From DATARH01 sp036489765 (GTDB lineage: Bacteria; Pseudomonadota; Alphaproteobacteria; ATCC43930; CGMCC-115725), in assembly GCA_036489765.1 (NCBI GenBank), contig DASXFE010000133.1:9750-73749 (forward strand): a stretch of DNA of 64,000 bases, given 5' to 3'. This document shows, one piece after another, positions 42,691 to 51,049 of the stretch. The notes beneath the pieces were generated by a model, which was not told the origin of the DNA, made no database searches, and worked only from the letters and a program-made list of their open reading frames with translations. Numbering within the stretch: position 1 is the stretch's first letter; each line of letters opens with the position of its first letter. The translations under genes were made by a program, and so were the position numbers.

Positions 42691-44052
42691 TTAGGCCTTG
42701 ACGATATGCCCTCCCGCCACACCGCGGCGGGCGCAGGCGTTGCGGGTGTCGACAACCAGCTTCGCATGGCGGGCGACGAGGCCGTAGTCGACGTTGTCGT
42801 GGTCGGTGCAGATGATCGCGACATCGGTCTTGGCAAGCGTCGCCTCGTCGAGGGGCAATGACGGGCGGCCGGCGAAGTGGGCGTGTTCGCGGGTCGGGGG
42901 AACCGCGGTCAGGTAGGGGTCGTGGAAATCGACGATCGCGCCGCGCTGCTCCAACAGCTCCATGACCTTGAAGGCCGGGCTCTCGCGCGTGTCGTCGACA
43001 TTCTTCTTATAGGCAAGCCCGAGGATCAGCACCCTCGCGCCGCTGAGGGCGCGGCCCGAATGTTCGCTGAGCGCCTCGACGGTCTTGTCGACCACGCGAC
43101 GCGGCATCGCCGTGTTGATCTCGCCGGCGAGCTCGATAAAGCGGGTCGCGATATCGAACTCGCGCGCCTTCCAGGTCAGGTAAAACGGGTCGATCGGGAT
43201 GCAGTGCCCGCCGAGCCCCGGCCCCGGATAGAATGGCATATAGCCGAAAGGCTTGGTCTTGGCGGCGTCGATGACCTCCCAGACGTCGATCCCCATCGCC
43301 TCGAACACGATCTTCAATTCGTTGACGAGCGCGATGTTGACCGAGCGGAAGATGTTTTCGGTGAGCTTTACCGCCTCGGCCGCCTCTAGCGACGACACCG
43401 GCACGGTCCGCGTGACGATCTGGTCGTAGAGCGCGACCGCGAGGCGCTGCGCATCGGTTCCGTCGCCGCCGACGACCTTGGGAATGTCGTTGGTGCCGAA
43501 CTCGGCGTTGCCCGGATCTTCACGTTCCGGCGAATAGGCGAGGAAGAAGTCGCGCCCGGATTTCAGCCCGCCCGCTTCGAGGATCGGCTGCATCACCTCG
43601 CGGGTCGTGCCCGGATAGGTCGTCGATTCGAGGACGACGAGCTGGCCCGGGCGCAAATGCGGCGCCACCGCCTCGGTCGTCTTCTCGACAAAGCTGAGGT
43701 CGGGCTCGCGCTGACGGGTCAGCGGCGTCGGGACGCAGAGAATGATCGCGTCGCACTCGCGGAGCCGTGCGAAATCGGCCGTCGCCTCAAACCGCCCGGT
43801 CGCGCGCACCGCGGCGACGCTTTCGGCGGTGATGTGATTGATGTAGGAGCCGCCGGCGTTGAGGAGGTCGACCTTGGTCCGGTCGATATCGACGCCGAGC
43901 GCGTGAAACCCGCGCTGTGCCGCCGCCCGCGCCAGCGGAAGCCCGACATACCCGAGACCGATCACCCCGATCCGGGCATTGCAGGCGCGAAATCGCGCGG
44001 CGAGCGCGTCGATATCGACGGCCCGGGAAAGCGGCAGACTGGCATCATTCAT
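42691..44052 (-). CDS. Nucleotide-sugar dehydrogenase, UDP-GlcNAc 6-dehydrogenase (WbpA)-like
   Basis: This 453-residue UDP-glucose/GDP-mannose dehydrogenase-family enzyme has the NAD motif G-V-I-G-L-G-Y-V-G-L-P near residue 29 and V-P-T-P near residue 112. The catalytic cysteine is in G-P-G-L-G-G-H-C-I-P-I-D-P near residue 262. The last motif, with Pro-Ile-Asp-Pro, fits the WbpA/TviB branch, which oxidises UDP-GlcNAc to the uronate, better than UDP-glucose dehydrogenase. Together with the convergent epimerase it suggests synthesis of acidic surface sugars. The ATG at 44052 is preferred over TTG at 44070. Confidence 0.9.
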   Translation of the reverse strand: MNDASLPLSRAVDIDALAARFRACNARIGVIGLGYVGLPLARAAAQRGFHALGVDIDRTKVDLLNAGGSYINHITAESVAAVRATGRFEATADFARLRECDAIILCVPTPLTRQREPDLSFVEKTTEAVAPHLRPGQLVVLESTTYPGTTREVMQPILEAGGLKSGRDFFLAYSPEREDPGNAEFGTNDIPKVVGGDGTDAQRLAVALYDQIVTRTVPVSSLEAAEAVKLTENIFRSVNIALVNELKIVFEAMGIDVWEVIDAAKTKPFGYMPFYPGPGLGGHCIPIDPFYLTWKAREFDIATRFIELAGEINTAMPRRVVDKTVEALSEHSGRALSGARVLILGLAYKKNVDDTRESPAFKVMELLEQRGAIVDFHDPYLTAVPPTREHAHFAGRPSLPLDEATLAKTDVAIICTDHDNVDYGLVARHAKLVVDTRNACARRGVAGGHIVKA

Positions 44053-44108
44053 TGGCGCGACCCCACGCAAAGGCGCCGGGGTCCGAGGTGAATTTCGGCT
44101 GGCCCGGC

Positions 44109-44552
44109 TCAGTCCTGGCGCTTGTACGATTGCGCCACCGCCTTGACCATATCCAGGAATTGGTGACGAATTCCTTGATCGGCGATCGCATAATAAAGGC
44201 GGATGAGTTCTATCGTCTCCGGCCGGTGCATGCGCTCGCGCCGTTCCTGGTCGGCCGGGTCGACGGGAGAGCCCTCCGGCTGCAGGTCGCCGAAGAAATA
44301 CGACACCGGCACGCCCAGGATGTCCGCCATCGCCGACAGGCGCGACGCGCTGACCCGATTGGCACCGCCCTCGTATTTCTGCACTTGCTGGAACGTGAGG
44401 CCCAACGCCTCGGCCAGCGTTTCCTGATTCATCCCAAGCAATAGGCGCCGCATCCGAACCCGTGCGCCAACGTGAACGTCGACCGGATCGGGGACCCCCG
44501 TTCCGCGACCGTACTTCCGGGGTGCGGCAAGGTTCTTGGTCTTGCTCAACAT
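44109..44552 (-). CDS. XRE-family transcriptional regulator (paralogue of 40235 gene)
   Basis: This 147-residue regulator has an HTH domain at residues 25-92, with V-G-A-R-V-R-M-R-R near residue 28, Q-V-Q-K-Y-E-G-G-A-N-R-V near residue 56 and P-V-S-Y-F-F-G near residue 82, followed by a helical C-terminal tail. The HTH sequence and length are shared with the 40235-40678 protein. It lies just upstream of the nucleotide-sugar dehydrogenase in the same orientation, so regulation of surface polysaccharide genes is a reasonable inference. Confidence 0.86.
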   Translation of the reverse strand: MLSKTKNLAAPRKYGRGTGVPDPVDVHVGARVRMRRLLLGMNQETLAEALGLTFQQVQKYEGGANRVSASRLSAMADILGVPVSYFFGDLQPEGSPVDPADQERRERMHRPETIELIRLYYAIADQGIRHQFLDMVKAVAQSYKRQD

Positions 44553-44658
44553 TAAATTCCCGTAAGGTTTGGGTAGCCGGCAGCTAGCCTTGAAACCGCG
44601 CGTTTCGCAAGAGTCTTCTGCTGCAACGCGGCAATATTGTGTCGAGCTTTTAGCGTTT

Positions 44659-44901
44659 TCATTCGGGCTCGTTGCGGTCTTGATCGTCGTACCCGCGTCG
44701 GTTGCTAAAGAAAACCAACGCCATCAGTCCCACGCCGAGGGCGAGACTGAACAAGACCCCGAGCCCCATAGCCACCCATCCGGCAAGGCTGATCTCGCTC
44801 GCTCCCAGCGCACGCCAGGTGCCGGCGCTTTCCCCGCCGATGATGACGACGGCGACGGCGGCGATCGCTACCGCGATCCAGCCGATGAGCCGCGGGCTCA
44901 T
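44659..44901 (-). CDS. Small two-helix membrane protein (80 aa)
   Basis: This 80-residue hydrophobic protein has two transmembrane segments, residues 5-22 (I-G-W-I-A-V-A-I-A-A) and 41-63. A polar C-terminal tail (R-R-G-Y-D-D-Q-D-R) probably faces the cytosol. It diverges from the O-acetylhomoserine sulfhydrylase-like gene. An in-frame upstream start at 44940 exists, but the ATG at 44901 precedes the first helix directly. The function is unknown. Confidence 0.55.
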   Translation of the reverse strand: MSPRLIGWIAVAIAAVAVVIIGGESAGTWRALGASEISLAGWVAMGLGVLFSLALGVGLMALVFFSNRRGYDDQDRNEPE

Positions 44902-44963
44902 TCCCCTCGCCCCCCGCTCATGGCAGAGTGCCCCGCCCACGCCCCCTTGCGACGGAGAACATC

Positions 44964-46259
44964 ATGCCGACCGAAAGCAAGCACCCTGAAACGATCGTTC
45001 TGCATGCGGGCTATCGCAGCGACCCGGCGACGAATTCGGTCGCCGTGCCGATCTACCAAACCACCAGTTTCCAGTTCAACAACAGCGAGCATGCCGCAAA
45101 CCTGTTCGGGCTCAAGGAGCTGGGCAATATCTATACCCGCATCATGAACCCGACCAGCGCGGTGCTCGAAGAGCGGGTCGCGGCGCTGGAGGGCGGGGTC
45201 GCGGCGCTGGCGCTATCGTCCGGGCAGGCGGCCTCGCTGTTTACGATCAACAACATCTGCCAGGCCGGCGACAATTTCGTCGCCTCGACCGACCTCTACG
45301 GCGGCACCTGGAACCTGTTCCTCAACACGATGCAAAAGACGATGGGGATGGAGGTCCGCTTCGTCGATCCGAGCGACCCCGAGAATTTCCGCCGCGCCAC
45401 CGACGCCAAGACGCGCTGCTATTACGCCGAGACGCTGCCCAACCCTAAGCTCGAGGTCTTCCCGATCGCCGAGGTCGCCAAGATCGGCCGTGAACTCGGC
45501 GTGCCCCTCATAATGGACAACACCTCGGCCCCGGTAATCTGCCGGCCCCTGGAGCATGGCGCGGCCGTCGTCATGCACTCGACGACCAAATATATCGGCG
45601 GCCATGGAACCTCGATCGGCGGCATCGTGGTCGATGGCGGGAATTTCGACTGGGAAAAGCATGCCGACCGCTTCCCGCTCCTGAACCAGCCGGACCCGAG
45701 CTATCATGGCGCGGTGTGGACCCAGGCGGTGAAGCCGCTGGGACCTATCGCCTATATCCTCAAGATGCGGGTGACCTTGCTGCGCGACATCGGGGCGGCG
45801 CCAAGCCCGTTCAACGCCTTCATGCACATCCAGGGGTTGGAGACCCTGCCGCTGCGCATGCGCGTCCACTGCGCCAATGCGGCGGCCGCCGTCAAATACC
45901 TGTCGGGCCACGCCAAGGTCGGCAAGGTGATCCACCCGAGCGTCATGACCGGCGAGGCCAGGCGCCGTGCCGACGCCTATCTCAAGGGCGGGATGGGCGC
46001 GCTCGTGGGGTTCGAGCTGAAAGGCGGGATGGAGGCGGGGCGCCGCTTTATCGATGCGCTCAAGATGTTCTACCATGTCGCCAATATCGGCGACGCGCGC
46101 AGCCTCGCGATCCATCCGGCCTCGACGACGCATTCCCAGCTCTCGCCCGAGGAGCAGCTCCAGACCGGCGTCACCGACGGGTATGTGCGCCTGTCGATCG
46201 GGCTCGAGCACGAGGACGACATCATCGCCGACCTGCGCCAGGCGCTTGAGGCGGCTTAG
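44964..46259 (+). CDS. O-acetylhomoserine aminocarboxypropyltransferase / cystathionine gamma-synthase family
   Basis: This 431-residue PLP-dependent Cys/Met-metabolism enzyme opens with T-I-V-L-H-A-G-Y-R near residue 9. It has V-P-I-Y-Q-T-T-S-F-Q-F near residue 27, Y-T-R-I-M-N-P-T near residue 53 and the PLP lysine in H-S-T-T-K-Y-I-G-G-H-G near residue 205. The length and I-Y-T-R-I-M-N-P-T pattern suit MetY-type O-acetylhomoserine sulfhydrylase, which makes homocysteine from sulfide. The ATG at 44964 follows CGGAGAA. Confidence 0.9.
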   Translation: MPTESKHPETIVLHAGYRSDPATNSVAVPIYQTTSFQFNNSEHAANLFGLKELGNIYTRIMNPTSAVLEERVAALEGGVAALALSSGQAASLFTINNICQAGDNFVASTDLYGGTWNLFLNTMQKTMGMEVRFVDPSDPENFRRATDAKTRCYYAETLPNPKLEVFPIAEVAKIGRELGVPLIMDNTSAPVICRPLEHGAAVVMHSTTKYIGGHGTSIGGIVVDGGNFDWEKHADRFPLLNQPDPSYHGAVWTQAVKPLGPIAYILKMRVTLLRDIGAAPSPFNAFMHIQGLETLPLRMRVHCANAAAAVKYLSGHAKVGKVIHPSVMTGEARRRADAYLKGGMGALVGFELKGGMEAGRRFIDALKMFYHVANIGDARSLAIHPASTTHSQLSPEEQLQTGVTDGYVRLSIGLEHEDDIIADLRQALEAA

Positions 46260-46265
46260 CCGTCG

Positions 46266-46775
46266 ATGACGACCCCTCCCGCGCCGGCGGAACGGCGGGT
46301 CGAGGCGCTCGACAGCTTGCGGGGGATTGCCATCCTGATGGTGCTTGCCTCGCACCTGCTACCGCCGGCGCTGCGGCTTCCGGCCGTGCCGCCGGCGCTG
46401 GAGGGGATCGGTCGCGGCGGCGTCATCCTGTTCTTTCTGCTGAGCGGCTACCTGATCTGCGGCAACGTCCGGCGCCAACCCATGCCGGTCTTCCTACGGC
46501 GGCGGTTGTTCTTGAGACGCGGCCTCGGCCGCTGGCTCGGGTTTCCGGGTATGACCTCCTACAACAACTACCTCTGGCATGGCCTCATCGCCGGGCCCGT
46601 CTTCGCCTCGTTCGGCGGCGGACCGGCCACCGCCGTGGCTGCCCTGGTCGCTTCCACAGTTCTGGCGGTCGTCCTTTACCGGACGTTCGAGCAGCCTCTC
46701 GTCCGCCTCACCCACCGCTGGGAGGCGGCGGCTCCGCGCAGCGTCGCGGCGCTGCCAGAGCCGGCCGCGCCATGA
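46266..46775 (+). pseudogene. Acyltransferase 3-family protein with large internal deletion (169 aa)
   Basis: The N terminus has the acyltransferase-3 opening L-D-S-L-R-G-I-A-I-L-M-V near residue 16 and L-F-F-L-L-S-G-Y-L-I near residue 56. The C terminus has the terminal W-H-G-L-I-A-G and Y-R-T-F-E-Q-P-L-V-R pattern near residues 104-152. Full-length OafA/YrhL-type proteins have about 350 residues and ten helices; here the middle is absent and the two ends are joined near residue 80. The frame is open, so a short membrane protein could be made, but catalysis is unlikely. The stop overlaps the glycosylase ATG (ATGA). Confidence 0.7.
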
Positions 46776-47656
46776 CCGCGGCGGCGCAACTGACGCTCGA
46801 CTGGCCGATCGACTTGCGGCTGACGGTCGCGAGCCACGGTTGGGTGCATCTCGAACCATGGCGCTGGGACGAGGCCGCCGAAACGCTGTCGCATGCCGAG
46901 CGGATCGGCGACCGGGTCGGCACCATCTCGGTCCGCCAGGTGGACCCGCTGACCTTGCTGATCGAGTGGGACTGCTTCTCCGACGCGGATGCCGGCGAGA
47001 TCGTCGCGCGCGTCCGGCGCTGGCTATCGGCCGATTGGGACCCGGCCCCGGCCCTGGGCGCCCTTGGCGTGTGGTTTGCCGAGGAGATGACGCTGATCGC
47101 CCGGGGCGGCGGGCGGATGCTGCGCTGCTCGACCTTTTACGAGGATTTCATCAAGACGCTTTTGACCGTCAACACGAGCTGGTCGGGCACCTGCCGGATG
47201 ACGGCGGCGCTGGTCGCAGCGCCGGGCGACGGTGCGTTTCCGCTGCCGGAAGCGATCGTCGATTACGGCGAGGAGCGGCTGCGGACGCTCGCCAAACTCG
47301 GGTTCCGCGCCCCGGTCGCGGTCGCGACGACGCGGCGCATGCTCGACGAGGGCGTCATCGACGCGCACGGCCACGGCGACCCCTCGCGCCTCGACCACGA
47401 TTACCTCTTGAGCCTCAAGGGCATCGGCCCTTACGCCGCGGCGCATTGCCGGATGCTGTTGCAGGATTTCAGCCGGATCCCGGTCGACTCGGTCGTCGTC
47501 GCCCATCTGCGCGACAACCATGCGACGACCCCGGCCGAGTTCATCGCCGCCCGCGCCGAATGCGGCGCCTATCTCGGTCTCGGCTACCGCCTGATGCGGC
47601 TTCGCGAGAAATTCCAGGTCGCGCAGGTCGGAACGTCGGCAGGCGACGGGTATTGA
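46772..47656 (+). CDS. HhH-GPD-superfamily DNA glycosylase (AlkA/Ogg1-like)
   Basis: This 294-residue protein ends in a helix-hairpin-helix G-P-D region: L-K-G-I-G-P-Y-A-A-A near residue 215, followed by the conserved aspartate in I-P-V-D-S-V near residue 238. The N-terminal half is beta-rich, as in AlkA and Ogg1. It should excise damaged bases by N-glycosidic cleavage; the substrate preference is unclear. It is translationally coupled to the deleted acyltransferase gene. Confidence 0.82.
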   Translation: MTAAAQLTLDWPIDLRLTVASHGWVHLEPWRWDEAAETLSHAERIGDRVGTISVRQVDPLTLLIEWDCFSDADAGEIVARVRRWLSADWDPAPALGALGVWFAEEMTLIARGGGRMLRCSTFYEDFIKTLLTVNTSWSGTCRMTAALVAAPGDGAFPLPEAIVDYGEERLRTLAKLGFRAPVAVATTRRMLDEGVIDAHGHGDPSRLDHDYLLSLKGIGPYAAAHCRMLLQDFSRIPVDSVVVAHLRDNHATTPAEFIAARAECGAYLGLGYRLMRLREKFQVAQVGTSAGDGY

Positions 47657-47657
47657 G

Positions 47658-48284
47658 CTAATGCCCGGCGACCCCGCCGCCGAACACCGTGACGGCGCCG
47701 TCGATGATCTGCTGCACCGAGAATGCGGCAAGAACCAGCCCCATGATCTGGGTGATCACCATGATCCCGGCGCTGCCGAGCGAGCGCTGGATCTTCGCCG
47801 CCAGGAGGAGCGCGATCAGCACGAGGGCGAGCGCGGCGACGGTCAGCCCAGCCGTGGTGCTCTGCTCCACCAGTGTGAACTGGTCGTTGTCGGTCAAGAG
47901 CACGACGGCCACGAGCGCGCCGGGGCTGGCGATCCCCGGCATCGCGACCGGAAAGACCGCGATCTCGGTCGCGGTGCGCCGCGCCTCCGCCGTGCCGCCC
48001 TCGTGATGCCCGCCTAGGATCATGCGGAGCGCAAAGAGGAACAGCACCGCCCCGCCCCCGATCCGGAACGCCGGGATGCCGATATGCATCTCCTCGAGCA
48101 GATACTGGCCGAAAAAAAGAAACAGCATCAGCACGCCGAACGAGACCGCCGCCGCAACGAGCGCGACCCGCGTGCGGTCCCGGTGACCCAGAGCGTGGGT
48201 CGCGTGCAGGAAGATCGGCACCGACCCGAGCGGGTCGAGCACGACGATAAGCGTAACCAGGCTCTCGATCAGCGAATTCGACAA
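47658..48284 (-). CDS. MarC-family integral membrane protein
   Basis: This 208-residue inner-membrane protein has six predicted helices. The typical opening is L-I-V-V-L-D-P-L-G-S-V-P near residue 10, with R-I-G-G-G-A-V-L-F near residue 72 and the A-M-P-G-I-A-S-P-G-A segment near residue 110. Family members (MarC/SnatA/YchE) have been linked to amino-acid export, but the function is uncertain. The TTG at 48284 is the start because AGGGGG lies upstream and it gives the normal family length; an upstream frame of about 78 codons is not protein-like. Confidence 0.86.
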   Translation of the reverse strand: MSNSLIESLVTLIVVLDPLGSVPIFLHATHALGHRDRTRVALVAAAVSFGVLMLFLFFGQYLLEEMHIGIPAFRIGGGAVLFLFALRMILGGHHEGGTAEARRTATEIAVFPVAMPGIASPGALVAVVLLTDNDQFTLVEQSTTAGLTVAALALVLIALLLAAKIQRSLGSAGIMVITQIMGLVLAAFSVQQIIDGAVTVFGGGVAGH

Positions 48285-48405
48285 GCAGCCCCCTGCCGCC
48301 GACAGTGACCGGCCCTCCCCGCTTCGGCAAGCTCCGAGCGCCTCGACACCGCCCTCGAGCTGAGGTCGAATGCAGCCTCTGCACCTCCCCATCATGGAGC
48401 CGGCG

Positions 48406-49080
48406 ATGCCCGTCACGCCTTTCGCGACGATCCTCGATGCGGCCCGCGCGCGACACGGCGCGGCTGCGGTCGATGCGCGGCTGCCGACGCCGAGATCCAC
48501 GGCTGAGCTCGAAGCCACCGGCGACGACCGCTACCTGTCGCAGATGTCGCTGCGCATCTTCCGCGCCGGGCTCAAGCACAGCCTCGTCGATGCCAAATGG
48601 CCGGCGTTCGAGGACGCGTTTTACGCCTTCGACCCGCGCCGCGTGCGGGCGATGCCGGACGAGGCGATCGAGGCGCTGCTCGGCAATGCCAAGCTGATCC
48701 GGCATTTCGGCAAATTGAAATCGGTCCGCGACAACGCCGCCGCGATGATCGGCGTCGCCGACGAGCACCGCAGTTTCGCCAAGTGGCTCGCGGCTTGGCC
48801 CGGCACCGACATCGTCGGGATGTGGGAGGCGCTGGCGAAACGCTTCAGCCAGATGGGCGGCAATTCCGGCCCGAGCTTTTTGCGCATGGTCGGCAAGGAC
48901 ACGTTCGTGCCGACCGGCTCGGTCTGCGCCGGGCTCAAGCAATGGGCCCGGGTGTCCGGTCCCCCGAAAAACCGCACCGAGCGCGCAGCAGCGCAGCAAA
49001 TCTTCAACGATTGGGCCACAGAGACCGGGCGGCCGCTGTCGCAGCTCAGCCTGATCCTGGCGATGTCCGTGGAGGAATAG
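48406..49080 (+). CDS. DNA-3-methyladenine glycosylase I (Tag)-like protein, divergent
   Basis: This 224-residue protein has the Tag-like core I-F-R-A-G-L near residue 52, W-P-A-F-E-D-A-F near residue 65 and I-R-H-F-G-K-L-K-S-V near residue 101. The N-terminal Cys/Trp block usual for Tag is not seen, so zinc binding and canonical activity are uncertain. The ATG at 48406 is preceded by GGAG; 48394 is an alternative. It is divergent from the MarC gene 121 bp away. Confidence 0.72.
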   Translation: MPVTPFATILDAARARHGAAAVDARLPTPRSTAELEATGDDRYLSQMSLRIFRAGLKHSLVDAKWPAFEDAFYAFDPRRVRAMPDEAIEALLGNAKLIRHFGKLKSVRDNAAAMIGVADEHRSFAKWLAAWPGTDIVGMWEALAKRFSQMGGNSGPSFLRMVGKDTFVPTGSVCAGLKQWARVSGPPKNRTERAAAQQIFNDWATETGRPLSQLSLILAMSVEE

Positions 49081-49128
49081 GAGCCCGAGCGTCTCGCCCG
49101 CATCGCCGGTAAGAGACGCCCGCGCTCC
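49080..49128. repeat. GCGTCTCGCCCGC/GAGACGCCCGCGCTCC palindrome (copy 3)
   Basis: GGAGCCCGAGCGTCTCGCCC pairs imperfectly with AGAGACGCCCGCGCTCC. It belongs to the same family as 27881, 30462 and 50988, and lies between convergent genes. Confidence 0.7.
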
Positions 49129-49137
49129 TATATGGTT

Positions 49138-49338
49138 CTAAGCCTCCTTCGCGACCTCCAGCGCCGCGGCACGTGCCCGCCGGGCCGAGATGAGCCCGCG
49201 GCGAAAGCGGGTCGCGGCGTCGCGTTCGGGCTCGCCGGTATAGATCGCCTCGGCGAACAGCTTGAAGATGTCGTGGACGCGCTGCTCGAATGCGCCCTCG
49301 ATGATCTGTGCCTCGTCGCGCGCCGGGATGTCGGGCAT
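49138..49338 (-). CDS. Small hypothetical protein (66 aa)
   Basis: This 66-residue acidic-to-basic helical protein has I-I-E-G-A-F-E-Q-R-V near residue 11, F-A-E-A-I-Y-T-G-E-P near residue 27 and a basic Ala/Arg-rich C-terminal helix. It starts one base after the stop codon of the upstream VOC gene, so it is cotranscribed and probably coupled to it. No family is recognised. Confidence 0.6.
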   Translation of the reverse strand: MPDIPARDEAQIIEGAFEQRVHDIFKLFAEAIYTGEPERDAATRFRRGLISARRARAAALEVAKEA

Positions 49339-49339
49339 G

Positions 49340-49708
49340 TCAGTAGGTCGAGATTTCGACCGAGTTCCGATCCGGATCGTCGATATAGACCGACTGAATC
49401 GTGCCTATCGCCCCGGCACGCGGTCCCTCCATCCGCACCTCGATGCCGCATTCGGCGAGATGGGCTTTGACCTCGGGCATCGGCGACTGCGTCACGAAGC
49501 AGATATGCGCCGGCATGCGCGGTTCGGCGCGCATCGTCATGCCGGTGCCGGCGAGGTCGAGATGGATCTTCTGCTGGCCAAAGGTCAGCGCCGCCCGCCC
49601 CTCGCCGATCATCTCGGCGTCCATGCCCAGCACCTTTTTGTAGAACGCGATGCTGCGGTCGATATCGGCGACGGTGATGTTGAGATGGTCGATGCGCTCG
49701 ATCTTCAT
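49340..49708 (-). CDS. VOC-family protein (glyoxalase/bleomycin-resistance-like) 1
   Basis: This 122-residue vicinal-oxygen-chelate protein has His in R-I-D-H-L-N-I near residue 7, a second His in K-I-H-L-D near residue 50 and Glu in S-V-E-I near residue 118. It is a paralogue of the 51049-51426 protein, sharing the F-G-Q-Q-K-I core and the R-A-G-A-x-G-T-I-x-S-V-Y-I segment. The two flank an enolase-superfamily gene on the same strand. The metal and substrate are unknown. Confidence 0.82.
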   Translation of the reverse strand: MKIERIDHLNITVADIDRSIAFYKKVLGMDAEMIGEGRAALTFGQQKIHLDLAGTGMTMRAEPRMPAHICFVTQSPMPEVKAHLAECGIEVRMEGPRAGAIGTIQSVYIDDPDRNSVEISTY

Positions 49709-49872
49709 GGCCGGCCCTCCTGGTTAGTGTCCGAGTAATTTAGCGAGACCGAACAAAGCCGCGCTATCCACGTTTATATTCGCAATCGTCATTCCAGCGA
49801 TCATCACGAATATTTTGTGGGTAAAGTACATAATCCAATTCTAGGCGTGATCCATCGGCCGAGCAAACGGCT
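49709..49872. other. AT-richer 164-bp gap
   Basis: This gap has no gene. It is noticeably richer in A and T than its surroundings (for example 49735-49850), which suits a promoter region for the minus-strand VOC and small gene. No clear boxes could be fixed. Confidence 0.3.
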
Positions 49873-50970
49873 TCACGACAGTTCCACCCGCCGCTTGGCC
49901 AGTTCCTCCTCGTTGACGATGAGCCCCAGCCCCGGTTCGGCCGGCAGGTGGAATCGGCCGTCGACGGGGCGCGGCGGGTTTTTGAAGATCGCGTGGGTGC
50001 GGGTCGAGGGGTCGTTCCACTCGCACGGTTTCGTCGCGCCCATCTGACTCGCGGCGATGTGGAGGGCCGCGGTATGTCCGACCGTCGGCTGGGTTTGGTG
50101 CGGCACCAACTCGGCGCCATGCGCCTGCGCGAGCGCCAGGCAGCGCGAGAGGCCGGTGATCCCGCCCATCTTGACGATATCCGGCTGCACCATCCTGACC
50201 CCGGCGTCGATCAGGTCGGCAAGGGCCGCGAGCGTATAGGTCTGCTCCCCGGCCGACACGGTGATGTCGAGCCGCTGCGCGACCTCGCCCATCGCCCTGA
50301 CGTGATAGTGCTGGACCGGCTCCTCGAACCACCAGTAGCCGAGCTCCTCGAGCGTCCGCCCGACCCGCATCGCCCCGCCGACCGAGTAGCCGTTGTTGGC
50401 GTCGAAGGCGAGCGGGAATGCGTCGCCGACGAGCTTCCGCACTGCCTTCGCCTTGGTGATGTCGCCGGGGATATCGGCGTCGGCCTTGGTGCGGTCGGCA
50501 TCGAAGCGGATCTTCACCGCCGCGGGCTGGTCCTTCATCCGCGCCTCGACGACGCGCAGCACCTCGTCGACCGTCCGCTCGCCGTTGCCGCCGATCGAGG
50601 CATAGAACGGCAGCGCCGTCTTCCACGCCCCGCCGAGGAGCTTGTAGACCGGCTGCCCGAACGCCTTCCCCTTGATGTCCCAGAGGGCGATGTCGAGCGC
50701 CGCCAAGGCCCCGGTCAGCGCCCCCTCGGGCCCGAGCTTGACGAGCCGGTGCAGCGCCGCGTCGAGCAGCACCGCATGGTCGAGCGGGTCCTTGCCGACG
50801 AGCGCCGGCGCGATGTCCCGTGCGACGATCCCGAGCGAGGCGAGCCCGCCCATCATCGGCGACGCTTCGCCCAAACCGCTCGTGCCGTCGTCGCACAGCA
50901 CCCGGACAAACGCACTCCGGTCCCGCGGCGCCCACTCGACCTGAAAGGCCTCGATCTTGGTGATTTTCAT
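49873..50970 (-). CDS. Mandelate racemase/muconate-lactonizing (enolase superfamily) enzyme
   Basis: This 365-residue enolase-superfamily protein has an N-terminal capping domain and a (beta/alpha)7beta barrel. The K-x-K-like segment V-K-I-R-F-D-A-D near residue 152 supplies an acid/base Lys, with metal ligands Asp in F-D-A-N-N-G near residue 189, Glu in F-E-E-P near residue 215 and Glu in A-G-E-Q near residue 240. P-D-I-V-K-M-G-G near residue 263 has the second conserved Lys. It may be a dipeptide epimerase, muconate cycloisomerase or sugar-acid dehydratase. It is flanked by two paralogous VOC genes. Confidence 0.85.
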   Translation of the reverse strand: MKITKIEAFQVEWAPRDRSAFVRVLCDDGTSGLGEASPMMGGLASLGIVARDIAPALVGKDPLDHAVLLDAALHRLVKLGPEGALTGALAALDIALWDIKGKAFGQPVYKLLGGAWKTALPFYASIGGNGERTVDEVLRVVEARMKDQPAAVKIRFDADRTKADADIPGDITKAKAVRKLVGDAFPLAFDANNGYSVGGAMRVGRTLEELGYWWFEEPVQHYHVRAMGEVAQRLDITVSAGEQTYTLAALADLIDAGVRMVQPDIVKMGGITGLSRCLALAQAHGAELVPHQTQPTVGHTAALHIAASQMGATKPCEWNDPSTRTHAIFKNPPRPVDGRFHLPAEPGLGLIVNEEELAKRRVELS

Positions 50971-50987
50971 CGGACCGCTCCAAGCAA

Positions 50988-51049
50988 GGGAGCGCGGGCG
51001 TCCCGCCCGCCCCTGCCAAACAAAGATGCGGGCGGAACGCCCGCGCGCC
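50988..51049. repeat. GCGGGCGTCCCGCCCGC palindrome (copy 4)
   Basis: GGGAGCGCGGGCGTCCCGCC pairs with GGCGGAACGCCCGCGCGCC with a few mismatches. It is a member of the GCGGGCG family and fills the space between the VOC and enolase-superfamily genes. Confidence 0.7.

Noticed and set aside
44928..44963. An earlier start for the sulfhydrylase-like gene
   Set aside because: The extra residues overlap the promoter region and are not family-like; the ATG at 44964 has a better ribosome-binding site.
27881..51049. CRISPR array
   Set aside because: The repeats are palindromic, spaced by kilobases of genes, and lack regular short spacers.
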